Positions 27,056 to 35,499 of a stretch of 43,102 nt of DNA are shown here, in pieces. Location: positions 1 to 43,102 of the forward strand of contig DATBBR010000039.1 of assembly GCA_036270875.1 (NCBI GenBank), read 5' to 3'. This DNA comes from Acidimicrobiales bacterium (GTDB lineage Bacteria > Actinomycetota > Acidimicrobiia > Acidimicrobiales > AC-9). The translations under genes and the position numbers were made by a program. Numbering within the stretch: the stretch's first letter is position 1; every line of letters starts with the position of its first letter. Under the pieces are notes generated by a model. It saw only the letters and a list, made by a program, of their open reading frames with translations, was not told the origin of the DNA and did not search any database.

Positions 27056-28606
27056 ATGGCAGACCTCGGATTCTGGAGCATCGCGACCGAAGATCCCGAC
27101 CATCTGGCGGTGGTGAACCCCGACGGCACCGAGATCAGCGCCGGTGAGCTCCTCGCTTCGGCGAACCAGCTGGTGCACGGCCTGCGCCAGCTCGGCCTCG
27201 AGGTCGGCGACTCGATCGCCATGGTGCTGCCGAACAGCGTCGAGGTCTTCGAGCTGTATCTCGCCGCCCTGCAGGCCGGGTGGTACCTGATACCGATCAA
27301 CCACCACCTCGTCGGGCCGGAGATCGCCTACATCGTCCAGGACTGCGACGCCAAGGTGTTCGTCGCCCACGAGCGCTTCGCCGATGTCTGCACGGCGGCC
27401 GCCAAGGAACTGGGCTTTCCGGAGGACCGGAGCTTCGCGGTGGGCTCCGTGCCCGGCTTTCGTTCGTACACCGAGCTCAAGGACCGACAGCCGACCGCCC
27501 TCCCCTCGGACCGCCGCACCGGGACGGTGATGAACTACACCTCGGGCACCACGGGCAAGCCCAAGGGGGTCCGGCGCCAGCTCCCCGCCGCAGACCCAGA
27601 AGCAAGCGCCATCGCGTCAGGCGGGATGCTGCTGTTGTTCGGCCTTCAGCCCCACGACGACAACGTCCACATCTGCGGCTCGCCGCTCTATCACACCGCC
27701 GTGCTGGTCTTCGCTGGAGGCGCGCTCCAGCTCGGCCACACCGTCGTGGTGATGGACAAGTGGACGCCCGAGGGCATGCTCGAGCTGATCGACCGGTACC
27801 GGGTCACCAACAGCCACATGGTGCCCACCCAGTTCCACCGCCTGCTGGCCCTCCCCGACGAGGCGAAGGCCAGGTACAACCTCTCGTCGCTGCGCCACAT
27901 GGTCCACGCTGCCGCCCCCTGCCCGATCGACATCAAGCGGGGGATGATCGAGTGGTGGGGGCCGGTGATCGACGAGTACTACGCCGCCAGCGAGGGCGGG
28001 GGCACGATGGTCCTGTCCGAGGACTGGCTGAAGAAGCCGGGCACCGTCGGCAACGCGTGGCCGATCTCGGAGGTGGTGATCCTCAATGACGAGGGCAAGG
28101 AGCTGCCCCCGAACGAGATCGGCACCGTGTACATGGCCATGCCCGGCGTGGAGTTCGAGTACTACAAGGACCGGCAGAAGACTGAGAGCAACCGGGTGGG
28201 GCGCTTCTTCACCGTCGGCGACATCGGCTACCTCGACGACGACGGCTATCTCTTCCTCCGGGACCGCAAGGCCGACATGATCATCTCGGGCGGGGCCAAC
28301 ATCTACCCGGCCGAGATCGAGGCCGTCCTGCTCGGTCATCCGAAGGTCGGGGACGCTGCGGTGTTCGGGATCCCCCACGACGACTGGGGTGAGGAGGTAA
28401 AGGCCGTCATCGAGCCCGCCGCCGGCGTGGAGCCCTCTACCGGGCTGGCCGACGACATCCTGGCCTTCTGCGCCGGCAGGCTGGCCCGGTTCAAGACCCC
28501 GAGGTCGCTCGACTTCGTCGTCGAGATGCCGCGAGACCCCAACGGCAAGCTGTACAAGCGCCGGCTCCGAGACCCGTACTGGGAGGGGCGGGAGCGGGCC
28601 ATCTGA
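27056..28606 (+). CDS. Acyl-CoA synthetase (AMP-forming, FadD-type)
   Basis: This is a 516-residue ANL-superfamily ligase. The P-loop motif YTSGTTGKPKGV lies near residue 165, EYYAASEGGGT is the A5-type motif, GDIGYLDDDGYLFLRDRK is the hinge region, and PNGKLYKRRLRD holds the catalytic Lys. It activates a carboxylic acid with ATP and CoA. I do not think it is FadD3 (the HIP-CoA synthetase), whose sequence reads differently in memory; it is nearer FadD4-like ligases. The ATG at 27056 with AGGAG nine bases upstream is preferred to a GTG two codons earlier. The enoyl-CoA hydratase gene starts on the next base after its stop. Confidence 0.9.
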   Translation: MADLGFWSIATEDPDHLAVVNPDGTEISAGELLASANQLVHGLRQLGLEVGDSIAMVLPNSVEVFELYLAALQAGWYLIPINHHLVGPEIAYIVQDCDAKVFVAHERFADVCTAAAKELGFPEDRSFAVGSVPGFRSYTELKDRQPTALPSDRRTGTVMNYTSGTTGKPKGVRRQLPAADPEASAIASGGMLLLFGLQPHDDNVHICGSPLYHTAVLVFAGGALQLGHTVVVMDKWTPEGMLELIDRYRVTNSHMVPTQFHRLLALPDEAKARYNLSSLRHMVHAAAPCPIDIKRGMIEWWGPVIDEYYAASEGGGTMVLSEDWLKKPGTVGNAWPISEVVILNDEGKELPPNEIGTVYMAMPGVEFEYYKDRQKTESNRVGRFFTVGDIGYLDDDGYLFLRDRKADMIISGGANIYPAEIEAVLLGHPKVGDAAVFGIPHDDWGEEVKAVIEPAAGVEPSTGLADDILAFCAGRLARFKTPRSLDFVVEMPRDPNGKLYKRRLRDPYWEGRERAI

Positions 28607-29392
28607 ATGGCTGCGACCGACAAGGTCAGGCTGGACCTCGACGGGCCGATCGCCACCATCACCAACGCCAACGTCGACAAGCAGAACGCGTTCGACGACG
28701 AGATGGACAACCGGCTGTGGGAGATCCTCCACGAGCTGAAGGGACGTCCCGACCTGCGCGCCGTGATCTGGCGGGCCGAGGGGAAGTCGTGGTCGTCGGG
28801 CCGGGACGTGAGCACCATCGGCACGCTCGCCAGCGCGGCATCCCACCACGAGCTCATGTCCACCGGCCATCGCGGCATCCAGCAGCTCTGGGAGATGGAC
28901 GCCCCGGTCATCGTCGCCATCCAGGGCTGGGCCATCGGTGGATCGTTCCAGCGTGCCCTGCTGTGCGACATCCGCATCGCCGCCGAGGACGCCCGGTTCG
29001 CGCTGCCCGAGGTGACCTACGGCGTGATCCCCGACACCGGAGGCGTGGGAGTGCTGTACCAGATGTGCGGTCACGGCCTCGTGAGCGACATGGTGCTCAC
29101 CGGTCGACGCCTGTCGGCCGACGAGGCGCTGGGCCACGGCATCGTCTCGCGGGTCGTCCCCCGTGACGAGCTCGATGCCACTGCCCGCGAGATGGCGGAG
29201 CGGATCGCCGCCGCGCCGACAGCGACGGTGAAGATGGCGCGCCGTGTCATCGCCCGCTTGGCCCGGCCTGAGCAGCGGGCGGCCATGGGCGACGAGCTCA
29301 TCTACCAGACGTTCGTCAACAAGAGCGACGACTACGCCGAGATGCGCGCCGCGCGGGCCGAGAACCGGGCGCCGAAGTACCGGGGGAGCTGA
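28607..29392 (+). CDS. Enoyl-CoA hydratase/isomerase family protein
   Basis: The 261-residue crotonase-fold protein has oxyanion-hole elements WSSGRDVSTIG and GWAIGGSF, the first catalytic-type Glu in FALPEVTYG, and PDTGGVG. The position of the second hydratase Glu, in the segment before MVLTGRRLS, reads Asp. This could mean isomerase, weak hydratase or another crotonase reaction. It begins directly at the stop of the acyl-CoA synthetase gene, so the two are translationally coupled and likely act on the same acyl-CoA. Confidence 0.87.
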   Translation: MAATDKVRLDLDGPIATITNANVDKQNAFDDEMDNRLWEILHELKGRPDLRAVIWRAEGKSWSSGRDVSTIGTLASAASHHELMSTGHRGIQQLWEMDAPVIVAIQGWAIGGSFQRALLCDIRIAAEDARFALPEVTYGVIPDTGGVGVLYQMCGHGLVSDMVLTGRRLSADEALGHGIVSRVVPRDELDATAREMAERIAAAPTATVKMARRVIARLARPEQRAAMGDELIYQTFVNKSDDYAEMRAARAENRAPKYRGS

Positions 29393-29403
29393 GAGGTGGA
29401 GCG

Positions 29404-29853
29404 ATGACACAGGAGATCGCCGACCGGATCGAGATCGACGACCTTCTCACGCGGTACGCCACGGCGGTCGACACGAGGGACTGGGACCTCTACCAGACGG
29501 TGTTCACGGCGGACGCCCTCATCGACTACACCTCGTCGGGAGGGATCCGCGGTGGGGTGGCCGAGATGACCAAGTGGCTGTCCGACGCGCTGTCCATCTT
29601 CTCGATGAGCCAGCATCTGGTGACCAACCGCGACATCCGGGTGACAGGCGACACGGCGACAAGCCGCAGCTACTTCTACAACCCCATGGGCCGGACCAAG
29701 CGGGACGGCACCCTGGACCTGATGTTCGTCGGTGGCTTCTACCGCGACCAGCTGCGGCGGACCGCCAACGGGTGGCGGATCGCCGAGCGGATCCAGGACA
29801 CGGCGTGGCTCAGCTCCGCGCCCGGCACCACCGCCGCGCCAGGATCGCGTTGA
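29404..29853 (+). CDS. SnoaL/NTF2-like protein
   Basis: The 149-residue protein matches the SnoaL_4/NTF2 cone fold. The N-terminal helix reads RIEIDDLLTRYATAVDTRDWD, followed by the typical LYQTVFTADALIDYT and a curved sheet ending WRIAERIQDTAWL. The family includes ketosteroid isomerase-like enzymes, scytalone dehydratase-like dehydratases and non-catalytic proteins. His62-type and Asp residues near the pocket are present, but no specific reaction can be named. It follows the hydratase gene by 11 bases with AGGTGGAG upstream. Confidence 0.83.
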   Translation: MTQEIADRIEIDDLLTRYATAVDTRDWDLYQTVFTADALIDYTSSGGIRGGVAEMTKWLSDALSIFSMSQHLVTNRDIRVTGDTATSRSYFYNPMGRTKRDGTLDLMFVGGFYRDQLRRTANGWRIAERIQDTAWLSSAPGTTAAPGSR

Positions 29854-29901
29854 GGCCCGGTGACGAGCGCCGCTGCGCCCGAGGCGCGAGCCCGGATAGT
29901 C

Positions 29902-29914
29902 TGACGCGACGTCA
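29902..29914. promoter_or_regulatory. Palindromic operator candidate, site D of a shared family
   Basis: TGAC-GCGAC-GTCA repeats the four-base arms and five-base spacing of sites A and B, with a different centre. It lies in the 80-base gap in front of the second D-aminoacylase-like gene, about 20 bases upstream of its start codon. This suggests a separate promoter for the amidohydrolase-DUF35-Ltp-FadA6 run. Confidence 0.55.
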
Positions 29915-29933
29915 AACTTAGGAGCGGGGGTCC

Positions 29934-31664
29934 GTGATGCTGGACTGCAAGATCGCCGGCGCCAGCGTGGTCGACGGGACGGGCTCGCCCCGGCGGCGGG
30001 CCGACGTGGGCATCAGGGACGGCATGATCACCGCCGTGGGCGAGGTCGACGAGGGCGCCCGGCGGACCATCGACGCCAGCGGGCTGGTCGTGGCGCCGGG
30101 GTTCATCGACATCCACACCCATTACGACGCCCAGCTCTTCTGGGATCCCAGCGCCAGCCCGTCGCCGTACCACGGGGTGACCACGGTCGTCGGTGGGAAC
30201 TGCGGGTTCAGCATCGCCCCGCTGGCCCCCGAGCACGCCGACTACGTCAGGCGCATGCTGGCGAAGGTCGAGGGCATGCCCATCGAGGCCCTCGAAGCCG
30301 GTCTCGACTGGGACTGGCGCTCCTACGGCGACTGGCTGGACCGGCTGGACGGCAGCCTGATGGTGAACGCCGGCTTCCTCGTCGGGCACTCGGCCGTGCG
30401 CCGTTCGGTGATGGGCGAGGCGGCCGTCGGGTCCGAGGCTTCCGATGAGCAGCTGGCGACCATGGTCCGCGTCCTCCACGAGTCGCTCGCCGCTGGTGGC
30501 CTCGGGTTCTCGTCGTCCCGCGCTCCGACCCACAACGACGGAGACGGCAAGCCCGTGCCCTCCCGGTCGGCGACGACGGAGGAGCTCGTCGCGCTGGCGG
30601 CAGCGCTGCGCGACCACCCGGGCACCACGCTCGAGTTCATTCCGACGGTCGGGGCCTTCGAGGACGAGCACATGGACCTCATGGCCTCCCTCTCCCTCGC
30701 CGCCAACCGTCCTCTCAACTGGAACCTTCTCGCCGTCACGTCCCAGAATCCCGACGGTGCGGCCAACCAGCTGCGGGCGTCGGACTACGCCGCCGAGCGG
30801 GGTGCCAGGGTCATCGCCCTGGCTGTCGCCGACCCGGTGGAGGTGCGCCTCACCTTTCTCTCCGGGTTCATCCTCGATGCCCTGCCGGGCTGGTCATCGA
30901 CGATGAGCCTGCCGCCAGCCGAGCGGATGAAGGCCCTCAGCGACCCCGACGAGCGTCGTCGACTCCGGGACGGGGCCGCATCTCCCGACGCCGGGCTGCT
31001 GCGCACCATGGCCAACTGGAAGACGATGCGCATCGCCGAGACCTTCTCGCCCGACAACGAGGGTCTCTCGGGCCGGCTCGTGGGCGACATCGCCGCCGAG
31101 CGCGGCGAGGATCCCTTCGACACGCTCGTCGACATCGTCGTGGCCGACGAGCTGCGAACCGGTCTGCTGCTGCCCGCGCGCGGCGACGACCCCGAGAGCT
31201 GGCGCCTGCGCACCGAGCTGTGGCGCGACCCGAGAGTGGTCATCGGGGCGTCCGACGCCGGTGCCCACCTCGACATGCTGGCCACCTTCATCTACACGAC
31301 GTCGCTCGTCGGGCCGTCGGTCCGGGACCGTCACCTCCTTCCTCTGGAAGAGGCCGTCCACATGATCACCGACGTCCCCGCCCGTCTCTACGGCATCAGG
31401 GACCGCGGACGCATCGCCGAGGGGTGCCACGCCGACATCGTCGTCTTCGACGAGGATCGCGTCGCGCCCCGGCCGGTGGCCACCCGGTTCGACCTGCCCA
31501 GCGGCGCCGGCCGGCTCTACGCCGAGGCCGACGGCATCGAGCACGTGATCGTGAACGGCACCGAGATCCTGGGCCCGGACGGCCTCGGCGGCGGGCGCCC
31601 GGGGACGCTGCTGCGGTCGGGCCGCGACACCGACACGGTGGAGGTGCCGGGCGGCCGTGGCTAG
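29934..31664 (+). CDS. Amidohydrolase family 3, N-acyl-D-amino-acid deacylase-like (second copy)
   Basis: The 576-residue protein is a paralogue of the one at 23917. It has HTHYDAQ with His61 and His63, Cys90 in GGNCGFSIAP, the SDAGAHLDM segment with the catalytic-type Asp, and a C-terminal LPSGAGRLY plus VNGTEI beta-sandwich. GTG at 29934 is followed at once by ATG at 29937; AGGAG is nine bases before the GTG. Its stop overlaps the DUF35 gene by eight bases, so it is tied to the Ltp/FadA6 operon. This linkage to a C-C cleaving aldolase-type unit argues for a catabolic role, substrate unknown. Confidence 0.87.
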   Translation: MMLDCKIAGASVVDGTGSPRRRADVGIRDGMITAVGEVDEGARRTIDASGLVVAPGFIDIHTHYDAQLFWDPSASPSPYHGVTTVVGGNCGFSIAPLAPEHADYVRRMLAKVEGMPIEALEAGLDWDWRSYGDWLDRLDGSLMVNAGFLVGHSAVRRSVMGEAAVGSEASDEQLATMVRVLHESLAAGGLGFSSSRAPTHNDGDGKPVPSRSATTEELVALAAALRDHPGTTLEFIPTVGAFEDEHMDLMASLSLAANRPLNWNLLAVTSQNPDGAANQLRASDYAAERGARVIALAVADPVEVRLTFLSGFILDALPGWSSTMSLPPAERMKALSDPDERRRLRDGAASPDAGLLRTMANWKTMRIAETFSPDNEGLSGRLVGDIAAERGEDPFDTLVDIVVADELRTGLLLPARGDDPESWRLRTELWRDPRVVIGASDAGAHLDMLATFIYTTSLVGPSVRDRHLLPLEEAVHMITDVPARLYGIRDRGRIAEGCHADIVVFDEDRVAPRPVATRFDLPSGAGRLYAEADGIEHVIVNGTEILGPDGLGGGRPGTLLRSGRDTDTVEVPGGRG

Positions 31665-32094
31665 CGACAAGACACGGGTGCCGGTCATCGAGGGCTGGTT
31701 CACCCTGGACGAGGACCGGCCCCAGCTCCTCGGCAGCCGGTGCTCGTCGTGCGGAGCCCGCTTCTTCCCGAAGTCCCCCGCCTGTCGCAACCCCGAGTGC
31801 GGGCACGGCGAGCTCGAGGAGGTAGCGCTGAGCCGCACCGGCCGCGTCTGGTCGTTCACCGACAACCGCTACCAGCCGCCGCCTCCCTACGTCGCTTCCG
31901 ACCCGTTCGAGCCCTACGCCATCGCCGCCGTCGAGCTTGCCGACGAGCGCATGGTGGTGCTGGGCCAGCTCGTGCCCGGCGCCGACGTGGCCGCGCTCGG
32001 TGTGGGGTCCGAGATGGAGCTGGCGCTCGGGACGCTCTACGAGGACGACGAGCACGAGTACGTGGTCTGGAAATGGAGGCCGACGGATGCCTGA
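31657..32094 (+). CDS. DUF35 OB-fold/zinc-ribbon protein, Ltp partner
   Basis: The 145-residue protein has an N-terminal rubredoxin-like zinc ribbon (Cys29, Cys32, Cys43, Cys48) and an OB fold (RTGRVWSFTDNRY onwards). In mycobacteria such DUF35 units pair with Ltp thiolase-like proteins and are needed for retro-aldol cleavage of steroid side chains (Ltp2 with ChsH2). The GTG start overlaps the amidohydrolase stop and the stop overlaps the Ltp gene, both by eight bases. It lacks the fused MaoC domain found in ChsH2. Confidence 0.9.
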   Translation: MASDKTRVPVIEGWFTLDEDRPQLLGSRCSSCGARFFPKSPACRNPECGHGELEEVALSRTGRVWSFTDNRYQPPPPYVASDPFEPYAIAAVELADERMVVLGQLVPGADVAALGVGSEMELALGTLYEDDEHEYVVWKWRPTDA

Positions 32095-33283
32095 CCCGAA
32101 CCGGCAGGTGGCGATCCTGGGCGTGGGCATGCACCCATGGGGGAAGTGGGGCCGGAGCTTCGTCGACTACGGCGTGAGCGCCGCCCGTGCCGCGCTGGGC
32201 GATGCCGGTCTCCAGTGGACCGAGATCCAGTACATCGCCGGCGCCGACACCATCCGCAACGGCTATCCGGGCTACGTGGCGGGGGCGACCTTCGCCCAGG
32301 CGCTCGGATGGTCGGGCACGCGCGTGTCGAGCTGCTACTCGGCCTGCGCCTCGGGGGCGACCGCCATCGACATCGCCCGGGCGAGGATCCTGGCCGGCCT
32401 GTGCGACGTCGCCCTCGTCATCGGTGCCGATACCACGCCCAAGGGCTTCTTCGCCCCGGTGGGCGGCGACCGACCCGACGATCCCGACTGGCTCCGCTTC
32501 CGCCTGCTGGGGGCGACGAACCCCACCTACTTCGGCCTGTACGCCCGCCGCCGGATGGAGCTCTACGGCGCCACCGAGCGGGACTTCGCCAGGGTCAAGG
32601 TCAAGAACAGCCGCCACGGCGCGGCCAACCCGAACGCCCGCTACCACAAGGAGGTGGGCGAGGACGAGGTGCTCGCCTCACCGGTCGTCGCCAGCCCGCT
32701 GCGGCTGCTCGACATCTGCGCCACGAGCGACGGGGCCGCGGCCGTGGTGCTGTCGAGCCTGGATTTCGCCCGACGACGGCGGAGCCGGGCGGTGAAGGTC
32801 GCGGCCGTCTCCACCGTGACGCCTCGGTACCCGAACACCGTTATCGAGATGCCCAACTTCGCCACGGACTCGGCCGCCGGTGTGCCGCCGCCTGATCTGC
32901 CCTTCCGTGACTCGATCGCCCACGCCGCCTACGAGGAGGCGGGGTTGGGTCCCGACGATCTCGACGTGGCCGAGGTCTACGACCTGTCGACCGCCCTGGA
33001 GCTCGACTGGTACGAGAACATCGGCCTGTGCAAGGAAGGAGAGGCCGAGCGGCTCCTCAACGACGGTGACACCACCCTGGGCGGCCGGATCCCGGTGAAC
33101 CCGAGCGGCGGTCTGGCCTGCTTCGGAGAGGCCATCCCCGCCCAGGCCATCGCCCAGGTCTGCGAGCTGACCTGGCAGCTGCGGGGAGAGGCCGGCGGCC
33201 GTCAGGTCGACGGGGCCAAGGCGGGCGTGACCGTCAACCAGGGCCTGTTCGGCCACGGATCGTCGGTGGTGGTGGTGAGATGA
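32087..33283 (+). CDS. Ltp-type thiolase-like protein (probable steroid side-chain aldolase)
   Basis: The 398-residue thiolase-fold protein is of the SCP-x/lipid-transfer type. Cys87 in SACASGA lies at the nucleophile position. The motif that is GHP in thiolases reads GGLACFGEA, with Glu348 where thiolases have His, and the last motif GLFGHGSS lacks the second Cys. It should therefore not be an ordinary thiolase. Ltp2-Ltp4 of actinobacteria show similar losses and act as aldolases with DUF35 partners. The preceding DUF35 gene, overlapping by eight bases, supports this. Length is close to that of Ltp3. Confidence 0.88.
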   Translation: MPDPNRQVAILGVGMHPWGKWGRSFVDYGVSAARAALGDAGLQWTEIQYIAGADTIRNGYPGYVAGATFAQALGWSGTRVSSCYSACASGATAIDIARARILAGLCDVALVIGADTTPKGFFAPVGGDRPDDPDWLRFRLLGATNPTYFGLYARRRMELYGATERDFARVKVKNSRHGAANPNARYHKEVGEDEVLASPVVASPLRLLDICATSDGAAAVVLSSLDFARRRRSRAVKVAAVSTVTPRYPNTVIEMPNFATDSAAGVPPPDLPFRDSIAHAAYEEAGLGPDDLDVAEVYDLSTALELDWYENIGLCKEGEAERLLNDGDTTLGGRIPVNPSGGLACFGEAIPAQAIAQVCELTWQLRGEAGGRQVDGAKAGVTVNQGLFGHGSSVVVVR

Positions 33284-33296
33284 GGAGGCGCCCCCA

Positions 33297-34448
33297 GTGA
33301 GCGAGGCCTACATCGTCGACGCCATACGGACTCCCGTCGGCAAGCGGGGCGGCGGCCTGAGCCAGGTCCATCCAGCCGACCTCGGGGCCCACGTGCTCGA
33401 GGCGCTCGTCGCCCGAACCGACGTCGACCCGGCGGCGGTGGAGGACGTGCTGTTCGGCTGCGTCGACACCATCGGCCCCCAGGCCGGCGACATCGCCCGC
33501 ACCTGCTGGCTGGCCGCCGGGCTGCCCGAGGAGGTCCCGGGCACGACGATCGACCGGCAGTGCGGCTCGTCCCAGCAGGCGCTGCACTTCGCCGCCCAGG
33601 CCGTCATGAGCGGCACCAACGACCTCGTCGTGGCGGGCGGCGTGCAGAACATGAGCATGATCCCGATCGCGTCCGCGCTCACCGCCGCCGAGCCCCTCGG
33701 CTTCTCCGACCCGTTCTCCGGCTCGTCGGGATGGGTCGCCCGCTACGGCACCCAGGAGATCTCCCAGTTCCGAGGGGCGGAGATGATCGCCGACAAGTGG
33801 GGCGTCTCGCGCGAGGACATGGAGCGGTTCGCCTTGGAGAGCCATCGCCGGGCCCTGCAGGCCATCGCCGAGGGCCGGTTCGAGCAGGAGATCGTGCCGT
33901 TGGCCGGCGTCAGCGCTGACGAAGGTCCGCGCGACACGTCGCTCGAGAAGATGGCGTCACTTCCAACCCTGGTCGAAGGGGGCCGCCTCACCGCGGCGGT
34001 GTCGAGCCAGATCTCCGACGCCGCCACCGCCGTGCTCGTCGCATCGGAGCGAGCCGTACGCGACCACGGGCTGAGGCCCAGGGCGCGCGTTCACCACCTC
34101 AGCTGCCGGGGGGCCGATCCCGTCTACATGCTGACGGCGCCGATCCCCGCCACGGCCTACGCCCTCGACCGCTCGGGCCTGTCGCTGGGCGACATCGATC
34201 TCATCGAGATCAACGAGGCGTTCGCCTCGGTGGTGCTGGCCTGGCAGCAGGAGACCGGAGCCGACCTGCAAAAGGTGAACGTCAACGGGGGCGCCATCGC
34301 GCTCGGACATCCGCTCGGCGCGACCGGGACGAGGCTGATGACCACCCTGCTGTGCGAGCTCGAGCGGACCGGTGGCCGCTACGGGCTGCAGACCATGTGC
34401 GAGGGCGGCGGCCAGGCCAACACCACGATCATCGAACGGCTCGGCTGA
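33297..34448 (+). CDS. fadA6: FadA6-like thiolase
   Basis: The 383-residue thiolase has intact catalytic residues Cys89 (DRQCGSS), His338 (ALGHPLG) and Cys368 (TMCEGGG). Segments such as VAGGVQNMSMIPI, TQEISQFRGAEMIA and GGRYGLQTMCEGGG recall mycobacterial FadA6 (Rv3556c). FadA6 cleaves MeDODA-CoA after IpdAB in the C/D-ring pathway. The GTG start has GAGGAGG upstream and is 13 bases after the Ltp gene. It is the last gene of its operon and is convergent with the DUF1707 gene seven bases away. Confidence 0.89.
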   Translation: MSEAYIVDAIRTPVGKRGGGLSQVHPADLGAHVLEALVARTDVDPAAVEDVLFGCVDTIGPQAGDIARTCWLAAGLPEEVPGTTIDRQCGSSQQALHFAAQAVMSGTNDLVVAGGVQNMSMIPIASALTAAEPLGFSDPFSGSSGWVARYGTQEISQFRGAEMIADKWGVSREDMERFALESHRRALQAIAEGRFEQEIVPLAGVSADEGPRDTSLEKMASLPTLVEGGRLTAAVSSQISDAATAVLVASERAVRDHGLRPRARVHHLSCRGADPVYMLTAPIPATAYALDRSGLSLGDIDLIEINEAFASVVLAWQQETGADLQKVNVNGGAIALGHPLGATGTRLMTTLLCELERTGGRYGLQTMCEGGGQANTTIIERLG

Positions 34449-34455
34449 GGCACGC

Positions 34456-34926
34456 TCACCACGGGCGTGAGGCCAGGTCACGGCGGCGCCAGTAGCGCCG
34501 GCCTCGGAACCGGTGCCAGACCAGCAGGACCACGATGCCGATCAACAGCAGCGGCACGTGGGGCGGGGCGGCCAGGAAGCCGGCCACGAGCAGCACCAAC
34601 AGCAACGCCAGCACCCACTGTCCGACCGGCCGGCGGCGGGGCGGCGGCGGAGCCGGGGGGCCCAGCCTGGGCAGGTCATCGAGCACGCCGGCCACGTCGC
34701 CGCGGGTCTTGGCGTTCATGACCCGCCCGACGCGCTCCTCGAACTCGTTGCTGTCCAGTCGACCCTCGGCGTAGTGCTTCGAGAGAACGTCGGCGATCTC
34801 GTTGCGCTCGGCGTGTGAGATGCGCATGCGGGTGTCGGTCTCTCGGGGGGGACGGCGCCGGCTGCCCCACGAACCCGGTCCAGGGTCTGTGCCGCCCGGA
34901 CCGGGCGGTTCCCACGGCGATTGCAT
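34456..34926 (-). CDS. DUF1707 domain membrane protein
   Basis: This is a 156-residue protein. A Pro/Gly-rich N terminus leads into the DUF1707 domain (MRISHAERNEIADVLSKHY to GVLDDLP), a short helical domain common in actinobacteria. A Pro/Arg linker and two hydrophobic segments near the C terminus follow, ending in an Arg-rich tail. LiaF-like envelope-stress proteins have this composition. The ATG at 34926 has GAAAGGAC upstream. It follows the PspC gene by 32 bases on the same strand and lies next to a PspC-linked two-component system. Confidence 0.85.
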   Translation of the reverse strand: MQSPWEPPGPGGTDPGPGSWGSRRRPPRETDTRMRISHAERNEIADVLSKHYAEGRLDSNEFEERVGRVMNAKTRGDVAGVLDDLPRLGPPAPPPPRRRPVGQWVLALLLVLLVAGFLAAPPHVPLLLIGIVVLLVWHRFRGRRYWRRRDLASRPW

Positions 34927-34958
34927 GTCGGTCCTTTCTTGGTGGCAGTGCCACACGG

Positions 34959-35225
34959 TCAGCGAGACCGGAATTGATCGATGAGGTCCTCGGCCATGCT
35001 CACGTCCGCGCCTTCATCGGGGATCAGCAGCCACGCCCCGACATAGAGCGGCACGGCCAACCCCCCGGCGAAGGCGAGGACAACGAGGACGATGCGGACG
35101 AGCGTGACGTCGAGGTCGAGGTGCTCGGCGATGCCGGCTGCCACGCCCGCCAGCATCCTCCCGGCGTGCGGACGACGGAGGATCTGGGTCTGTGCAGAAG
35201 CGGTGTCAGGTGTCGCGTCTTCCAT
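34959..35225 (-). CDS. PspC domain membrane protein
   Basis: The 88-residue protein is essentially one PspC domain: ILRRPHAGRMLAGVAAGIAEHL, then LDVTLVRIVLVVLAF and GGLAVPLYVGAWLLIP, with one or two membrane helices. PspC proteins sense or protect against membrane stress. The ATG at 35225 is taken as the start; a GTG at 35243 is possible and neither has a clear ribosome binding site. It is divergent from the histidine kinase, which has the same domain at its own N terminus. Confidence 0.87.
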   Translation of the reverse strand: MEDATPDTASAQTQILRRPHAGRMLAGVAAGIAEHLDLDVTLVRIVLVVLAFAGGLAVPLYVGAWLLIPDEGADVSMAEDLIDQFRSR

Positions 35226-35259
35226 GGCTCGATGATGGAGCACGCGGCTCGGCGCCGCT

Positions 35260-35320
35260 ATCGGGGATGACCCCGATCGAACCCCGAGTCTGACCCCTGC
35301 CGACCAGGGCTTTCCCCGAT
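35260..35320. promoter_or_regulatory. Cluster of ATCGGGG/CCCCGAT half sites
   Basis: ATCGGGG and CCCCGAT form perfect 7-base arms four bases apart at 35260-35277. A further CCCCGAT stands at 35314-35320 and a CCCCGAG variant lies between them. All are in the divergent gap between the PspC gene and the histidine kinase. They are good candidates for binding by the NarL-type regulator encoded at 36783. Evidence is symmetry, repetition and position. Confidence 0.45.
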
Positions 35321-35499
35321 AGGCAGGCCGTCGCCGGGGGCGCGATGATCGACGTATCGCCGACCCCGTCGATTCCCGACCTCCGCCCCCGCCACGGGCC
35401 CCGCCCGGCCCACCCTGGGGCAGAGGCGCCGGAGAAGGCCCGCCCTGGCGGCGCTTCGGATGGGACGACCCGCGTCAGTGGCGGCGCGGTGCGGCGGCG

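Noticed and set aside
27617-29410. A 597-codon minus-strand open frame
   Set aside because: It is antisense to the acyl-CoA synthetase and enoyl-CoA hydratase genes; its composition is His/Asp/Val-rich shadow.
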